Source: Actinomycetes bacterium (GTDB lineage Bacteria; Actinomycetota; Actinomycetes; Propionibacteriales; Nocardioidaceae). Taken from it: a DNA stretch of 64,000 nucleotides. The DNA lies in assembly GCA_023460975.1 (NCBI GenBank), contig JAEWOG010000099.1, positions 1 to 64,000 of the forward strand. The letters are read 5' to 3'. The translations under genes and the position numbers were made by a program. Shown here in pieces: positions 8,253-19,477 of the stretch (positions are counted from its first letter, which is position 1; every line of letters starts with the position of its first letter). Below the pieces are notes generated by a model, which saw only the letters and a program-made list of their open reading frames with translations, did no database searches and had not been told where the DNA came from.

Positions 8253-9663
8253 CGACACCGGCCAGGGCCGCCAGCACCCGAGGACCGAGGACGGTGACGT
8301 TGCCAGCGCCGAGGGTGAGCACCAGGTCGCCGGGGCGCGCCAACGAGGCGAGCACCCCGGGGACCGCATCGAAGTCGGGCTCGAACCGCACCCGCTCCGC
8401 CGGCAGGTCCACCGCGTCGGCGACCAGTGCCCCGCTCACCGCCGGATCCGGGTCCTCCCGGGCGACGTACACGTCCAGCACGACGACCTCGTCGGCCGCC
8501 GACAGCGCCTCGCCCATCTCGGTGCCCATCAGCCGGGTCCGCGACACCAGGTGGGGCTGGAAGGCCACCAGCACCTTGCCCTCCCCGGCCACCGACCGCG
8601 CGGCGGCCAGATCCCCGGCGATCTCGGCGGGGTGGTGCGCGTAGCTGTCGTAGACCCGCACGCCGGTGGCCTCGCCCTTGAGCTCCATGCGCCTGCCGGT
8701 GCCCGCGAACTCGGCAAGGCCGGCCAACAGTCCATCGGCCGGCACGCCCAACTCGAGACCGGCGGCGAGTGCCGCCAACGCGTCCAGCAGGTAGTGGCGT
8801 CCGGGGATGCGCAGGGACAGCTCCCCCACGCACTCTGCGCCGCGCCACACCGTGCAGACCGAACCACTGCCCTCGAGGCGGACATCGACCGCGCGCACGT
8901 CAGCGTCGGGCGCCTCGCCGACCGTCACGACCCGCCGTCCAGCGGACCTGGCCTGCGCGGCGAGCGCCGCGGCACCGTCATCGTCGGCGACGCAGACGAG
9001 GAAACCCTCGGGGTCGACCGTGTCGACGAAGTCGGTGAACGCCGCCCGATAGGCCTCCTCGGTCCCCCAGTTGTCCAGGTGGTCGGGCTGCACGTTGGTC
9101 ACGATCGCGGCGTACGGGCGGTAGACGAGGAACGCTCCATCGCTCTCGTCCGCCTCCGCGACGAAGAGGTCATCGCTACCGGCCCCGGCGTTGTGCCCGG
9201 TCGCACTCAACACGCCGCCGACGGCGTACGTGGGGTCGAGGCCCGCGCGCACCAGCGCCGAGGCCAACAGTCCAGTCGTGGTCGTCTTGCCGTGCGTGCC
9301 GGCGACCGCCACCACGCGCTTGTCCGCCATCACGGCGGCGAGCCCGGCCGAGCGCGGCATGATCCGCAGGCCGCGCCGTCGCGCCTCCAGCACCTCGGGG
9401 TTGTCCTCGCGCGCTGCCGTCGTGACGACCAGGGTGTCGGCGGCCCCCACGTGCTCGGCGGCGTACCCGAGGTGGCACCGCACCCCGGCCTCGCGCAGAC
9501 CCACGAGGAAGGGTGTGTCCTGGTCGTCGCTGCCGGAGACCTCGACGCCCTGGGCCGCCATGATCCGGGCGATGGCGGAGAGGCCTGCGCCACCCATGCC
9601 GGTGAAGTGGACGCGTCCCAGCTGTGAGGCGGGCAGGATGACGTCGGGGACGGGGATCTTCAT
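8245..9663 (-). CDS. murC: UDP-N-acetylmuramate-L-alanine ligase
   Basis: MurC adds L-Ala to UDP-MurNAc in the cytoplasm. At 472 aa it has the N-terminal Rossmann domain (HFTGMGGAGLSAIARI), the ATP-binding loop GTHGKTTTT and the ligase C-terminal domain. ATG at 9663 overlaps the murG stop as ATGA; its own stop overlaps ftsQ, so murG-murC-ftsQ form one coupled set. Confidence 0.97.
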   Translation of the reverse strand: MKIPVPDVILPASQLGRVHFTGMGGAGLSAIARIMAAQGVEVSGSDDQDTPFLVGLREAGVRCHLGYAAEHVGAADTLVVTTAAREDNPEVLEARRRGLRIMPRSAGLAAVMADKRVVAVAGTHGKTTTTGLLASALVRAGLDPTYAVGGVLSATGHNAGAGSDDLFVAEADESDGAFLVYRPYAAIVTNVQPDHLDNWGTEEAYRAAFTDFVDTVDPEGFLVCVADDDGAAALAAQARSAGRRVVTVGEAPDADVRAVDVRLEGSGSVCTVWRGAECVGELSLRIPGRHYLLDALAALAAGLELGVPADGLLAGLAEFAGTGRRMELKGEATGVRVYDSYAHHPAEIAGDLAAARSVAGEGKVLVAFQPHLVSRTRLMGTEMGEALSAADEVVVLDVYVAREDPDPAVSGALVADAVDLPAERVRFEPDFDAVPGVLASLARPGDLVLTLGAGNVTVLGPRVLAALAGVDG

Positions 9664-10730
9664 CGCGCGCTCTCCCTCACCATGCGGGCCAGGCGCTCGT
9701 CAGCATCGCGCGGCACCAGTGCGGCGGCGGCCTCCCCCATCCGCGTCAACCGCGCAGGGTCGCTCACCAGCCCCGGCACGGTCGCGGCCACCCACTCGGG
9801 AGTCAGGGCATCGTTCGAGACCAGCAGGCCTCCCCCGGCCTCGACCACACCTCGCGCGTTGCGCTCCTGCTCGCCGTTGCCGATCGGCAGGGGTACGAAG
9901 ATCGCGGGAAGGCCGACCGCGGCCGCCTCCGTGACGCTGTTGGCGCCCGACCTGGACAGGACGAGGTCGGCCGCGGCGTACGCGAGATCCATCCGGGAGA
10001 CGAAGTGCTCCACGACGTAGGGGGTTGCCCCTGGGGCAACGGTGACCTCACCCTTCGGCCCCACCACGTGCAGGACCTGCACTCCCGCGCTGCGCAGCGC
10101 CTCGGCAGCGCCAGAGACGGATTCGTTGATCCGCTGCGCGCCCTGGGAGCCGCCGGTCACCAGCACCGTCGGCCGCTCGGGATCCAAGCCGAAGTGGGCC
10201 CGCGCCTGCTCGCGCATCCCCGCGCGGTCGAGCGTGGAGATCATGCGCCGGATCGGGAGGCCCACGTACTCCGCCTTGGGCAGGGGCGTGTCGGGGAAGC
10301 TCACCGCGACGCGGTCTGCCAGACGCGCGCCCACCTTGTTGGCGATGCCGGGCAGCGCGTTCTGCTCGTGCACGAGCAGGGGAAGCTTGCGACGGCGGGC
10401 CGCGAGATAGGCCGGCATCGAGACGTAGCCGCCGTACCCCACGACCACATCGGGCTGCACCCGGTCGAACACCGCCAACGTCTCCCGTACGGCGGCACGC
10501 AACCGCGCCGGCACCGCAAAGAGGTCCTTGGACACCGAGCGGGGCAGCGGGACGGGAGGCACCAGTTCCAGCGGATATCCCGCCTCGGGGACAACGCGGG
10601 TCTCCAACCCACGCTCAGTGCCGAGCGCCGTCACGACGGTCGACGGGTCGAGGCGCACCAAGGCGTCGGCCGTGGCGATCAGGGGCGAAGTGTGTCCGGC
10701 GGTGCCACCGCCGGCGAGAAGAACGCGCAT
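9660..10730 (-). CDS. murG: Lipid II synthase (undecaprenyl-PP-MurNAc-pentapeptide GlcNAc transferase)
   Basis: MurG adds GlcNAc to lipid I on the inner membrane face. The 356-aa protein begins MRVLLAGGGTAGHTSPL, with the first glycine-rich loop of the family; VTGGSQGAQRIN is the second and RSGANSVTEAAAVGLP is the UDP-GlcNAc site. An in-frame TTG at 10739 would add three residues; the ATG at 10730 matches the conserved start. It follows ftsW after a 52-bp gap. Confidence 0.96.
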   Translation of the reverse strand: MRVLLAGGGTAGHTSPLIATADALVRLDPSTVVTALGTERGLETRVVPEAGYPLELVPPVPLPRSVSKDLFAVPARLRAAVRETLAVFDRVQPDVVVGYGGYVSMPAYLAARRRKLPLLVHEQNALPGIANKVGARLADRVAVSFPDTPLPKAEYVGLPIRRMISTLDRAGMREQARAHFGLDPERPTVLVTGGSQGAQRINESVSGAAEALRSAGVQVLHVVGPKGEVTVAPGATPYVVEHFVSRMDLAYAAADLVLSRSGANSVTEAAAVGLPAIFVPLPIGNGEQERNARGVVEAGGGLLVSNDALTPEWVAATVPGLVSDPARLTRMGEAAAALVPRDADERLARMVRESAR

Positions 10731-10782
10731 CAGGGTCAACCTATCGAGCGGGGACGAAGCTGGGGCACGTCGGTAGCCGCGC

Positions 10783-12027
10783 TCACGAGCGGCTGGCCGC
10801 CGTCACCGCGCCCGAGGGCTCCTCGCGGCGCGAGTCCCACGCCGCCTGGGCCCCCGGCGCGCGGCGGGCGAACCCGATCACGATGCCGAGCGCCACCAGC
10901 GACGGCAACAGGGCGGAGCCGCCGTACGAGATGAGGGGCAATGGGATGCCGATGACGGGCAGGACCGCGAGCACCATCCCGACGTTGATGATCATCTGCC
11001 CCAGCAGCCACACCACGATCCCGAACGTCGCGTAGCGCACGAACGGGTCCTCGGCCGACGTCGCCACCCGCACCGCGGCGAACGCGATGACGAGGAAGAG
11101 GCCGACGACCAACAGGGTGCCGACGAGGCCGAGTTCCTCACCGATCACCGCGAAGATGTAGTCGGTGTGCGCCTCGGGCAGGTCCCCCCACTTCTGGGTG
11201 GAGCGTCCGATCCCCTGGCCGAAGACGCCACCGCTGGACAGGGCGAACAGTCCGTGGGCGGGCTGCCAGCCGGTGTCGTGGTAGTCCTTGAACGGATCCG
11301 AGAAGTGGGTGATGCGCGAGAGTCGCTCGCTGTCGATCAGGGCCAGCGTCCCCGCGATGGCACCCAGGGCCGTCAGCGCGAGTGCGAAGAGCCGGAACGG
11401 CGCGCCCACCACCCACAGCATCCCCAGCATGATCGCGCCGAACACCAGCGCCGTACCGAGGTCCTTGCCGAGCACGACCAGACCGGCCGCGAGCAGGATC
11501 CCAGGCACCACGGGCAGGAGCAGGCCGTTGAGCTTGCCGAGGCTGCGCTCACGCAGCGTGTAGACATGCGCGGCCCACAGCACGATCGCCAGCTTGGCGA
11601 CCTCGGACGGCTGGATGCCGATGGGGCCGAAGGAGAGCCAGTTCTGGTTGCCGTTGACCGTCTTGCCCAGGAACGACACCAGCCCCAGCAGGACCAGGGA
11701 GAGGAGATAGGCGGGCCACGCCAAGCGTCGGATCCATCGCACCGACATGCGCGAGGCCACCCAGGCCGCCGGCAGGCCGAGCACGACCCACATGAGCTGG
11801 CGCTTGACCACGGCGTACGAGTCGCCGCTGCCCATGTAGGAGCGCACGCTGGAGGCGCTGAAGACCATGATCACGCCGATGGTCAGCAGCAGCGCCGAGG
11901 CCCCGAGGAGCAGGTAGTAGTTGGACAGCGGGTTCGCCAGCCACCGCCGCACCGAATGCGTCCACGCGAACAGTGCGCCGAGACCGCGCGGCTCGGAGGC
12001 GAGGTCCTCAGGGTTGGCGGTGCTCAC
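10783..12027 (-). CDS. ftsW: Lipid II polymerase/flippase FtsW
   Basis: FtsW is the SEDS-family glycosyltransferase that polymerises septal peptidoglycan with its partner FtsI. The 414-aa protein has about ten membrane helices and the SEDS segments GKDLGTALVFG and PLISYGGSALL. The N-terminal ~35 residues are a cytoplasmic extension. GTG start at 12027, 21 bp after the murD stop. Confidence 0.95.
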   Translation of the reverse strand: MSTANPEDLASEPRGLGALFAWTHSVRRWLANPLSNYYLLLGASALLLTIGVIMVFSASSVRSYMGSGDSYAVVKRQLMWVVLGLPAAWVASRMSVRWIRRLAWPAYLLSLVLLGLVSFLGKTVNGNQNWLSFGPIGIQPSEVAKLAIVLWAAHVYTLRERSLGKLNGLLLPVVPGILLAAGLVVLGKDLGTALVFGAIMLGMLWVVGAPFRLFALALTALGAIAGTLALIDSERLSRITHFSDPFKDYHDTGWQPAHGLFALSSGGVFGQGIGRSTQKWGDLPEAHTDYIFAVIGEELGLVGTLLVVGLFLVIAFAAVRVATSAEDPFVRYATFGIVVWLLGQMIINVGMVLAVLPVIGIPLPLISYGGSALLPSLVALGIVIGFARRAPGAQAAWDSRREEPSGAVTAASRS

Positions 12028-12048
12028 GCGGCGCCCTCCCTCGGCTCG

Positions 12049-13527
12049 TCAGTGGTTGTCGTGGATGTGTCTGCGGACCGCGGCGGCGAAGGCGTCTCCG
12101 CGGGCTGAGTAGTTGGCGAACATGTCCATGGACGCGCAACCCGGCGCCAGGAGCACCGTGTCGCCGTCGTGGGCGTGAGCCGCTGCAGCCCGAACCGCAA
12201 CGTCCATCGGGTCACCAGTCTCACCGTCCTCGATCACGAAGACGGGCACATCAGGCGCGTGTCGCGAAAGAGCGTCGGCGATCACGTGCCGGTCGCGACC
12301 CAGCAGGACGGCGGCGCGCAGGCGATCCGCATGGGCCTGCACCAGGTCGTCGAAGTGGGCGCCCTTCGCCAGCCCGCCGGCGACCCACACGACCGGCGAG
12401 AACGCCCGCAGCGAGGACTGCGCCGCGTGCGGATTGGTGGCCTTGGAGTCGTCGATCCAGCGGATGCCGTCTGCCTCGGCCACCAACTCGATCCGGTGGC
12501 CGTCGGGCCGGAAGGCCCGCAGACCGTCCCGTACGGCTGCCTGGCTCACCCCGTACGCGCGAGCCAGCGCGGCGGCGGCCAGCGCGTTGGCGACGAAGTG
12601 GGGAGCGGGCGAGGCCAGATCGGCGATGGTGCACAACTCGGCCGCGCTGGTGGCGCGCTCGGCGATGAACGCCCGGTCCACGAGGATGTCCTCCACGACC
12701 CCGACCTGGCCGACCGCCGGCGTCCCGAGCGTGAACCCGATCGCGCGAGCGCCCTCCACGACATCGGCGTCCACCACCATCTGCTCGGTCGCAGGATCCG
12801 CGACGTTGTAGATGCAGGCCACGCGCGTGCCGTGGAAGATCCGGGCCTTGTCGGCCGCGTACGCACGCATGCCGTCTTCAGCGTCGTACCAGTCGAGGTG
12901 GTCCTCGGCGAGGTTCAGCACTGCGGCGGCGTCGGCGGACATGGAGTCCGTGTAGTGCAGTTGGAAGCTGGACAGCTCGACCGCGAGCGCGTCGTACGGC
13001 TCGGGGTCCATCACGACCTCGACGATGGGACGGCCCACGTTGCCCACGGCGACGGCGCGCTTCCCGGCGGCGATGAGGATCGACTCGAGCATCTGGACCG
13101 TCGTGGTCTTGCCGTTGGTGCCCGAGACCGCCAGCCACGCGGCCGGCCGCTCGGGATCGCGCAGGCGCCAGGCGAGCTCGACCTCACCCCACACGGGGAT
13201 GCCGCGCTCGACCGCTTGGGCCAGCAACGGCGAATCAGGGCGCCACCCGGGCGAGGTGACGACCAGGTCGACGTCCTCGGGCAACAGCGCGGTGGCTCCG
13301 GGCTCGAGGCGGATGGTGGCGCCGAGGGTGCGCAGCAGCTCGGCCTTCTCGTCCTTCTCGACCGACGTCACCTCGTCGAGCGCGGTGACCTGAGCGCCCA
13401 GGAAGAGCAGGTTGTCGGCCGCAGCGAAGCCCGACACCCCGAAGCCTGCGACGACGGCACGCACCTGCGTCCAGTCGGAGTTGCGGGCGTATCCGGCCAG
13501 ATCGGGCCGAGCGGTGTCCTCGGTCAT
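12049..13527 (-). CDS. murD: UDP-N-acetylmuramoyl-L-alanine-D-glutamate ligase
   Basis: MurD adds D-Glu in peptidoglycan precursor synthesis. The 492-aa protein has the ATP loop SGTNGKTTT and the ligase motifs SSFQL and [13 protein letters not shown] at 13527 overlaps the mraY stop as ATGA; the frame stays open upstream through mraY, but that part has no MurD similarity, so the coupled ATG is chosen. Confidence 0.96.
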   Translation of the reverse strand: MTEDTARPDLAGYARNSDWTQVRAVVAGFGVSGFAAADNLLFLGAQVTALDEVTSVEKDEKAELLRTLGATIRLEPGATALLPEDVDLVVTSPGWRPDSPLLAQAVERGIPVWGEVELAWRLRDPERPAAWLAVSGTNGKTTTVQMLESILIAAGKRAVAVGNVGRPIVEVVMDPEPYDALAVELSSFQLHYTDSMSADAAAVLNLAEDHLDWYDAEDGMRAYAADKARIFHGTRVACIYNVADPATEQMVVDADVVEGARAIGFTLGTPAVGQVGVVEDILVDRAFIAERATSAAELCTIADLASPAPHFVANALAAAALARAYGVSQAAVRDGLRAFRPDGHRIELVAEADGIRWIDDSKATNPHAAQSSLRAFSPVVWVAGGLAKGAHFDDLVQAHADRLRAAVLLGRDRHVIADALSRHAPDVPVFVIEDGETGDPMDVAVRAAAAHAHDGDTVLLAPGCASMDMFANYSARGDAFAAAVRRHIHDNH

Positions 13528-14636
13528 CCGATCCCCGCGACCCACTCGGCGTAGAACAGGCCCATGCCTGCGGCCACGCAGAGCCCGGTGATGATCCAGA
13601 AGCGGATCACGACCGTGACCTGCTCCCACCCGAGCATCTCGAAGTGGTGGTGCAGGGGCGCGATCCGGAAGACCCGGTGCCCGGCCTTGACGCGGAACAC
13701 CGAGCGGAAGAGTCCGCTGGCCCGGCTGAGCTTGAACACCGAGACCTGGATCATCACCGACAGGGTGATGACCACGAACAGGCCGCCGATGATCAGCAGG
13801 AGCAGTTCGGTGCGAGTCAGGATCGCCAGTCCCGCCAGGGCGCCGCCCAGCGCCAGCGACCCGGTGTCGCCCATGAAGATCTGGGCCGGCGACGCGTTCC
13901 ACCACAGGAACCCGAAGCACGCGCCCGTGATGGCCGCACACACCACCGCGAGGTCGAGGGGATCTCTGACCTCATAACACTTCGCGCCCATCTCGATGGC
14001 ACACGACTGGCTGTTCTGCCAGATGTTGATCAGGGTGTACGCGGCGAACACCATGGCGCTGGCGCCCGTGGCGAGGCCGTCCAGGCCGTCGGTGAGGTTC
14101 ACCGCGTTCGAGGTGCCCACCACGATCACCCACACCAGGAAGATGACCAGCACCACCGGCAGCGTCCACGACTCGAGGTCGCGGATGAACGAGATGTGTC
14201 GCGAGGCCGGGGTCTGGCCGCGCTCGTCCTCGAGCCACGGCGAGAGCGCCAGCGCGCCGAACGCGATGGCGACCACCGTCTGGCCGATCATCTTCGCCCG
14301 CGAGCGCAGCCCGAGGTTGCGCTGGCGGTAGATCTTGATGAAGTCGTCGAGGAAGCCCACCATGCCCATCCCGACGAACAGGAACAGCAGCAACAGTGCC
14401 GACGCCGACGGCGGCTGCCCGGTGATGAGCTTGGCCGCGAAGTAGCCGACGACTGTGCCCAGGATGATGACGATGCCGCCCATCGTGGGCGTACCGCGCT
14501 TGGTGTGGTGGGTGGTGGGTCCGTCCTCGCGGATCTCCTGGCCGTACCCGCGGCGGGTCAGCACCCGAATCGCATAACGGGTGCCGATCAACGAGAAGAG
14601 CAGTGACAGCCCTCCACCGAGCAGGATCGCTCTCAT
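13524..14636 (-). CDS. mraY: Phospho-MurNAc-pentapeptide transferase
   Basis: MraY transfers phospho-MurNAc-pentapeptide to undecaprenyl phosphate to make lipid I. This 370-aa membrane protein has about ten helices. Conserved catalytic stretches are visible: [17 protein letters not shown] near the N-terminus, [10 protein letters not shown] in the middle (the aspartates that hold Mg2+), and the HHHFE motif near the end. ATG at 14636 overlaps murF by 4 bp. Confidence 0.97.
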   Translation of the reverse strand: MRAILLGGGLSLLFSLIGTRYAIRVLTRRGYGQEIREDGPTTHHTKRGTPTMGGIVIILGTVVGYFAAKLITGQPPSASALLLLFLFVGMGMVGFLDDFIKIYRQRNLGLRSRAKMIGQTVVAIAFGALALSPWLEDERGQTPASRHISFIRDLESWTLPVVLVIFLVWVIVVGTSNAVNLTDGLDGLATGASAMVFAAYTLINIWQNSQSCAIEMGAKCYEVRDPLDLAVVCAAITGACFGFLWWNASPAQIFMGDTGSLALGGALAGLAILTRTELLLLIIGGLFVVITLSVMIQVSVFKLSRASGLFRSVFRVKAGHRVFRIAPLHHHFEMLGWEQVTVVIRFWIITGLCVAAGMGLFYAEWVAGIG

Positions 14637-16012
14637 CCGGCGACGGTCCCTTCCACGTTGAGTGCTTCCACGATCTTTTCCAGTGCGGCGCCACGTGATG
14701 CCTTGACGAGGACCACGTCTGCCGACGAACCATTCTGGACCAGCCAGGCGAGCGCGTCGTCGCGCCCCGCTGTGACGACTGCGTCACCCTGCCATCCGGC
14801 CACGCCTGCGGCCCCGTGAGCGATCTCCCGGGCCAAGGGCCCCACGCACACCAGCACGTCGATGCCCAGCTGGGCGGCGCGCTCGCCGACGCGGCGGTGC
14901 CCGGACACCTCGTCCGGCCCGAGCTCGTACATCTCCCCCAGCACCGCGACCGTACGCCGGGGCGCAGGGCCCATGTCGGCGAGCGCGACGAGGGCGGCGA
15001 TCGTCGAGTCAGGGTTGGCGTTGTAGGCGTCGTTGACCACCACCATGCCGTCGGCACGCTCGTGGACCTCCATGCGCCAACGGCTGCTGGCCTGTGCCGC
15101 GCTGAGACGCTCGGCCGCCTCGGCCACACCGACGCCGACGGCGGCAGCCATCGCGGCGGCCGCCAGCGCGTTGTCGACCTGGTGGGCACCGCGCTGGAGC
15201 AGACGTACGGGGGCGCGCCCGTCGGGGGCGGACAAGGTGAAGGCGTAACGGCCCTCCCCCGCGTGTGCGACGTCCTCACCGACCACGTCACCACCGGCAC
15301 CGAAGGTGACCACGGCGGCGGACGTCCGCGGGGCCATGGCCGCCACGTACGGGTCGGCAGCGTTGAGGACCGCAGTGCCCCCCGCAGGGAGGGCCTCGAT
15401 GATCTCGCCCTTCGCCAGCGCGATGGTGTCGCGATCCCCGAACTCCCCGATGTGCGCGGTGCCCACGTTGAGCACCGCCGCCACGTCGGGGCGCGCGATG
15501 TTGCACAGGTACGAGATGTGCCCGACGCCGCGCGCACCCATCTCCACCACGAGATAACGGGTCGACTCACTCACGCGCAGCACGGTGAGTGGGACGCCCA
15601 ACTCGTTGTTGTGGTTGCCTGATGTGGCGACCGTCTCCCCCGCACCCCGCAGGATCGCGGCGAGGTAGTCCTTCACACCGGTCTTGCCCTGCGATCCCGT
15701 GACGGCCAGCACGGACATGCCCGCGACCGCGTCGCGGACGTGGCGCGCGAGCAGCCCGAGCGCCTCGATGACATCGGAGACCACCACGGTCGGGGCCTCG
15801 GTGGGCCGCGAGCCCAGCACCGCCGCCGCGCCCCCGGCCAGCGCCTGGGGCACGAAGTCGTGCCCGTCCACCCGCTCGCCGAGGACGGCCACGAAGAGAC
15901 CCCCGACCTCGGGAGCCCGGGTGTCCACGAACGCCGGCGCCGAGACGACCGCCTCACCGTGGGCGACGCCGCCGACCACCTCGGCGATCTGGCTCAGACT
16001 CATCCGGATCAC
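14633..16012 (-). CDS. murF: UDP-MurNAc-tripeptide-D-Ala-D-Ala ligase
   Basis: MurF adds D-Ala-D-Ala. The 459-aa enzyme has the ATP-binding [11 protein letters not shown] and the Mur ligase motifs [12 protein letters not shown] and [10 protein letters not shown]. Start: GTG at 16012 forms a GTGA overlap with the murE stop; an ATG three codons later (16003) is the alternative. Confidence 0.96.
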   Translation of the reverse strand: MIRMSLSQIAEVVGGVAHGEAVVSAPAFVDTRAPEVGGLFVAVLGERVDGHDFVPQALAGGAAAVLGSRPTEAPTVVVSDVIEALGLLARHVRDAVAGMSVLAVTGSQGKTGVKDYLAAILRGAGETVATSGNHNNELGVPLTVLRVSESTRYLVVEMGARGVGHISYLCNIARPDVAAVLNVGTAHIGEFGDRDTIALAKGEIIEALPAGGTAVLNAADPYVAAMAPRTSAAVVTFGAGGDVVGEDVAHAGEGRYAFTLSAPDGRAPVRLLQRGAHQVDNALAAAAMAAAVGVGVAEAAERLSAAQASSRWRMEVHERADGMVVVNDAYNANPDSTIAALVALADMGPAPRRTVAVLGEMYELGPDEVSGHRRVGERAAQLGIDVLVCVGPLAREIAHGAAGVAGWQGDAVVTAGRDDALAWLVQNGSSADVVLVKASRGAALEKIVEALNVEGTVAG

Positions 16013-17583
16013 AGCGCTGCCAACTCCTCGCGTGCGACGACTCGGTCGTCGAAGGGGTGGACCACTCCGGCGATCTCCTGACCGCTCTCATGCCCCTTGC
16101 CCGCGATCAGGACCACGTCCCCGGGGCGGGCGGCCCGTACGGCTTCAGCGATGGCCTCGCGACGGTCCCCGACCTCCACCACCCGCGCGGACCCACCGCT
16201 GGTGCCGCGCAGCACCTCGGCCCGGATGGCAGCGGGATCCTCCGTGCGGGGGTTGTCGTCGGTCACGACGAGCAGGTCGGCCACTCGCGCGGCCTCCGCC
16301 CCCATCAGCACCCGTTTGCCCGGGTCGCGGTCGCCCCCCGCACCGATCACCACGATCAACTGCCCGTCGGTCAGCGGGCGCAGGGACTCGAGCACGGCGC
16401 GTACGGCGTCCGGCTTGTGCGCGTAGTCGACGACGACCGCGAAGTCCTGACCGGCATCGACCCGCTCGAGACGGCCCGGCACCCCGCCGACCCCGGCCAT
16501 GCCCGCGGCGACCTCGGCGGGATCGAGCCCACCCAGAGCGGCCGTGGCGAGCGCCGCCAGCGCGTTGGAGACGTTGAACTCGCCCGGCAGGTGCAGCGTG
16601 AGGTCGAAGCGTTGGGAATCGGGCCCCCGCACCACGCACCGCGATCCGAGGGCATCCAGCGCAACGTCCTGGACCCGCCAGTCAGCTCGGTCATCGTGGA
16701 GCGCGTAGGTGTGCATCTCGATCGGGGCCTGCGCGGCGAGCCGGCGGCCGAACTCGTCGTCGGCATTCGCCACCCCCACGCGGGCCCGCTCGGGCGTGAA
16801 CAGGGACGCCTTGGCCGCGAAGTAGTCGTCGATGTCGGCATGGAAGTCGAGGTGGTCGCGCCCCAGGTTGAGGAAGGTCGCCACATCGAAGCGGACTCCG
16901 TCGACGCGGCCGAGGACCAGCGCGTGCGAGGAGACCTCCATCGCGCACACCTCGACTCCGGCCTCCACCATCGACGCGAACAGTCCCTGCAGGTCAGGTG
17001 CCTCCGGGGTGGTGAGCGAGGTACGTACCTCCTCGCCGAGCACGCGGGTGCCCACCGTGCCGATGACCCCGACCGGGACACCGCGTCCGTGCAGCGCCTC
17101 CGACAGGAGGCGCGTCGTCGTGGTCTTGCCCTGGGTGCCCGTGACCCCGAGGACACTCATCTGCGAGGTCGGGTCGCCGTACACCCTCGCGGACAGCGCA
17201 CCCAGGTGCGTGCGGGGGGCGTCGACGATCAGTGCCGGCGTGCCGGCCTCCAGCCGCGCGGCGCCCTCTGCATCCGTCAGCACGGCGACCGCGCCGCGCT
17301 CCAGCGCCGTGGCCGCGAAGTCAGCGCCGTGCGCCCGGGCCCCGGGCAACGCGGCGTACAGGTCACCCGGACACACGCGCTCGGTGCTGAGGGTGATGCC
17401 CGAGATCGCCACGTCCAGATCGCCCGCACTGGTGAGGTCTGCACGCCCGGCCAACCACTGCGCCAACGCCGCGGCGGAGGTCACGGGAGCGTGAACGGGT
17501 CGGAGCGAGGCGGGCATCTGGTGAGCGTATCCCCCACCGTCAGTGCCGCCGTTCGCGCCTGTCAGCCCCGCGGCGTTCACCAC
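16009..17583 (-). CDS. murE: UDP-MurNAc-L-Ala-D-Glu-2,6-diaminopimelate ligase
   Basis: MurE adds the third stem-peptide residue. ATP loop GTQGKTTTT is present. The substrate-choosing motif is DNPRTEDP; DNPR is the form seen in diaminopimelate-adding MurE, so the wall should contain DAP rather than lysine. 524 aa from GTG 17583, which overlaps the ftsI stop by 7 bp; ATG at 17517 (502 aa, MPASLRPVH) is an equally plausible start closer to the usual family length. Confidence 0.95.
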   Translation of the reverse strand: MVNAAGLTGANGGTDGGGYAHQMPASLRPVHAPVTSAAALAQWLAGRADLTSAGDLDVAISGITLSTERVCPGDLYAALPGARAHGADFAATALERGAVAVLTDAEGAARLEAGTPALIVDAPRTHLGALSARVYGDPTSQMSVLGVTGTQGKTTTTRLLSEALHGRGVPVGVIGTVGTRVLGEEVRTSLTTPEAPDLQGLFASMVEAGVEVCAMEVSSHALVLGRVDGVRFDVATFLNLGRDHLDFHADIDDYFAAKASLFTPERARVGVANADDEFGRRLAAQAPIEMHTYALHDDRADWRVQDVALDALGSRCVVRGPDSQRFDLTLHLPGEFNVSNALAALATAALGGLDPAEVAAGMAGVGGVPGRLERVDAGQDFAVVVDYAHKPDAVRAVLESLRPLTDGQLIVVIGAGGDRDPGKRVLMGAEAARVADLLVVTDDNPRTEDPAAIRAEVLRGTSGGSARVVEVGDRREAIAEAVRAARPGDVVLIAGKGHESGQEIAGVVHPFDDRVVAREELAAL

Positions 17584-19376
17584 TCCACCGGGAGTCGCGA
17601 CGGCTTGCCGCCGGTCTGCGGGACGCCGTACCGGCTCAGCGCCTGACCCATGATCCGGGAGAACGCGGGACCGCCGACCGAACCACCGCCGGCCTCGCCC
17701 TGGGGGTCGTGGACCACCACGTACACGACGAACCGCGGGTCGTCCGCGGGGGCAAACCCCGCGAACGAGACGCTCGTGCTGCCGTCGTACCCGCTGCCGT
17801 CCGCGGCGACGCGCTGTGCCGTACCGGTCTTGCCCGCGACGAGGTAGCCCTCCACCTGAGCCCGCGGTGCGACACCGGCCTCCGGGTCGACCACGCGCTC
17901 CATCATCCGCGCGGTGGCCTTGGCCGCCTTGGCGCTGATGACGCGGGAGCGGGTGGCCACGTCGGTGCCCACCGTGACGCCCTCGTCGGTGACGGCCTGG
18001 CCCTGGATGATGCTCGGCGAGACGCGCACACCGTCGTTGGCGATGGTCGCCACCGCCGAGGCCATCTGAACCACGTTGACCGACATCGACTGGCCGAAGG
18101 TCACACGGTCCTTGGTCTGCGAGGTCATCACGTCACCGGGCGTCAGGATGCCGGCCGTCTCTCCGCGCACCCCGATGTTGGTGCGGGAGCCGAGTCCGAA
18201 CTTGCGCAGGTAGTCGACCAGCTGTTGCGGGGTGAACGCGTCGGCCGCGAGCACGGTGCCGATGTTGGACGACTTCGCGATGATCCCGGCCAGCGTCAGC
18301 CGGATCGTGTCGTGGTCGAACCAGTCGCCGATCGGACGGTCCTGGCGGTGCAGGATCCCCGGCACCTTGAACTTCTGGCGCGGGAAGGACTTGCCCGCAT
18401 CGATCAGAGCGGACGCGGTGAGCACCTTCGCGACCGAGCCCGGCTCGTACACGTCGCTGATGGAGCGCGCCCCGAGGTCGTCACTGTCGGCGTTGGTCGG
18501 GTCGTTGGCGTCGAACGTCGGTGCGTCCGCGAGCGCGAGGATCTCGCCGGTGCGGGTGTCCAAGACGATCGCGGAGGCGCTCTCGGCGCGGTACTGCTGC
18601 AGCGTCTGCGAGATGACCTTCTGGGTGAACCACTGCAGGTCACGGTCGATCGTCAGGCGCAGCGTCTGACCATGCTGGGGCTCCCGCAGCGTGCTGTCGG
18701 CCAGCGGGATGCGCACTCCCTTGCTGGAGGTGGAGCGCCAGGTCGCCTTGCCGTCCTTGCCCGCGAGGAGCTTGTCGAAGGTGAGCTCGAACCCGGCGAG
18801 CGGACCGTCGGTCCCCACGAAGCCCACGAGGTTGGCCCCCACGTCCCCACCGGGGTAGTCGCGGATCGGGTCGTCCTCGAGCGTGATGCCCTGGTAGCCC
18901 GCGTCGCGCACCTCGGCCAGAGTGTCGGTGGCCAGCGTCGCCGGCACCCGCCGAGCCACGTACTCGAAGCGGCTGCCCTCCTTGCGGCCGCGCAGCCGGT
19001 CCAGGGTCGAGGCGTAGTCAAGGTCGAGTCGATCCGAGAGCAGCGTCGCCAGCGCCGTCGCGTCGTCGGCGGTGAGGCTCGGGTCGGCGATGACCATGCG
19101 CCCGGTCACGGAGTCGGCCAGCGCCGCGCCGTTGCGGTCGACGATGTCACCGCGCGCGGCCGGGAGGTCCATCTCCGCGGCACCCTCCTGCGCCGCCAAG
19201 GAGGCGTACGACTGGGGGTCCACCCCCTGGAGCTGGATCAGGCGAGCGCCGAAGAACGAGAGCACCATCGCGATGATGATGAAGCCCATGCGCAACCGGA
19301 ACACCGGTCGCCCGCGCGCGAATCCGCCCTTCGCCGAGGGCCGCGAGGGACCCTCAGAACTGCGCGTGGGAGACAC
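17577..19376 (-). CDS. ftsI: Septal peptidoglycan transpeptidase FtsI (PBP3-type)
   Basis: FtsI cross-links septal peptidoglycan with FtsW. One membrane helix near the N-terminus (FIIAMVLSFFGARLIQ) is followed by the PBP dimerisation domain and the transpeptidase domain. The active-site triads are visible: the SxxK serine in PGSVAKV, SSN in AKSSNIG, and KTGT in VAGKTGTAQ. Start: GTG at 19376 has GGAG six bases upstream; a GTG at 19409 would add 11 residues. About 599 aa. ftsL is 101 bp upstream. Confidence 0.96.
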   Translation of the reverse strand: MSPTRSSEGPSRPSAKGGFARGRPVFRLRMGFIIIAMVLSFFGARLIQLQGVDPQSYASLAAQEGAAEMDLPAARGDIVDRNGAALADSVTGRMVIADPSLTADDATALATLLSDRLDLDYASTLDRLRGRKEGSRFEYVARRVPATLATDTLAEVRDAGYQGITLEDDPIRDYPGGDVGANLVGFVGTDGPLAGFELTFDKLLAGKDGKATWRSTSSKGVRIPLADSTLREPQHGQTLRLTIDRDLQWFTQKVISQTLQQYRAESASAIVLDTRTGEILALADAPTFDANDPTNADSDDLGARSISDVYEPGSVAKVLTASALIDAGKSFPRQKFKVPGILHRQDRPIGDWFDHDTIRLTLAGIIAKSSNIGTVLAADAFTPQQLVDYLRKFGLGSRTNIGVRGETAGILTPGDVMTSQTKDRVTFGQSMSVNVVQMASAVATIANDGVRVSPSIIQGQAVTDEGVTVGTDVATRSRVISAKAAKATARMMERVVDPEAGVAPRAQVEGYLVAGKTGTAQRVAADGSGYDGSTSVSFAGFAPADDPRFVVYVVVHDPQGEAGGGSVGGPAFSRIMGQALSRYGVPQTGGKPSRLPVEW

Positions 19377-19477
19377 CGCGAACTCCGTCCTGCTGTGGAC
19401 GTGATCCACACGTCACGTCCGTTGCCTGTCTGGTCGGTTCTACTAGATGGCTGCGCCCGTGCCGGGCTGCCTCGCCG

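Noticed and set aside
12049..13941. Longer 630-codon version of MurD
   Set aside because: The extra N-terminus lies inside mraY in another frame; the ATGA-coupled ATG at 13527 gives a normal-length MurD.
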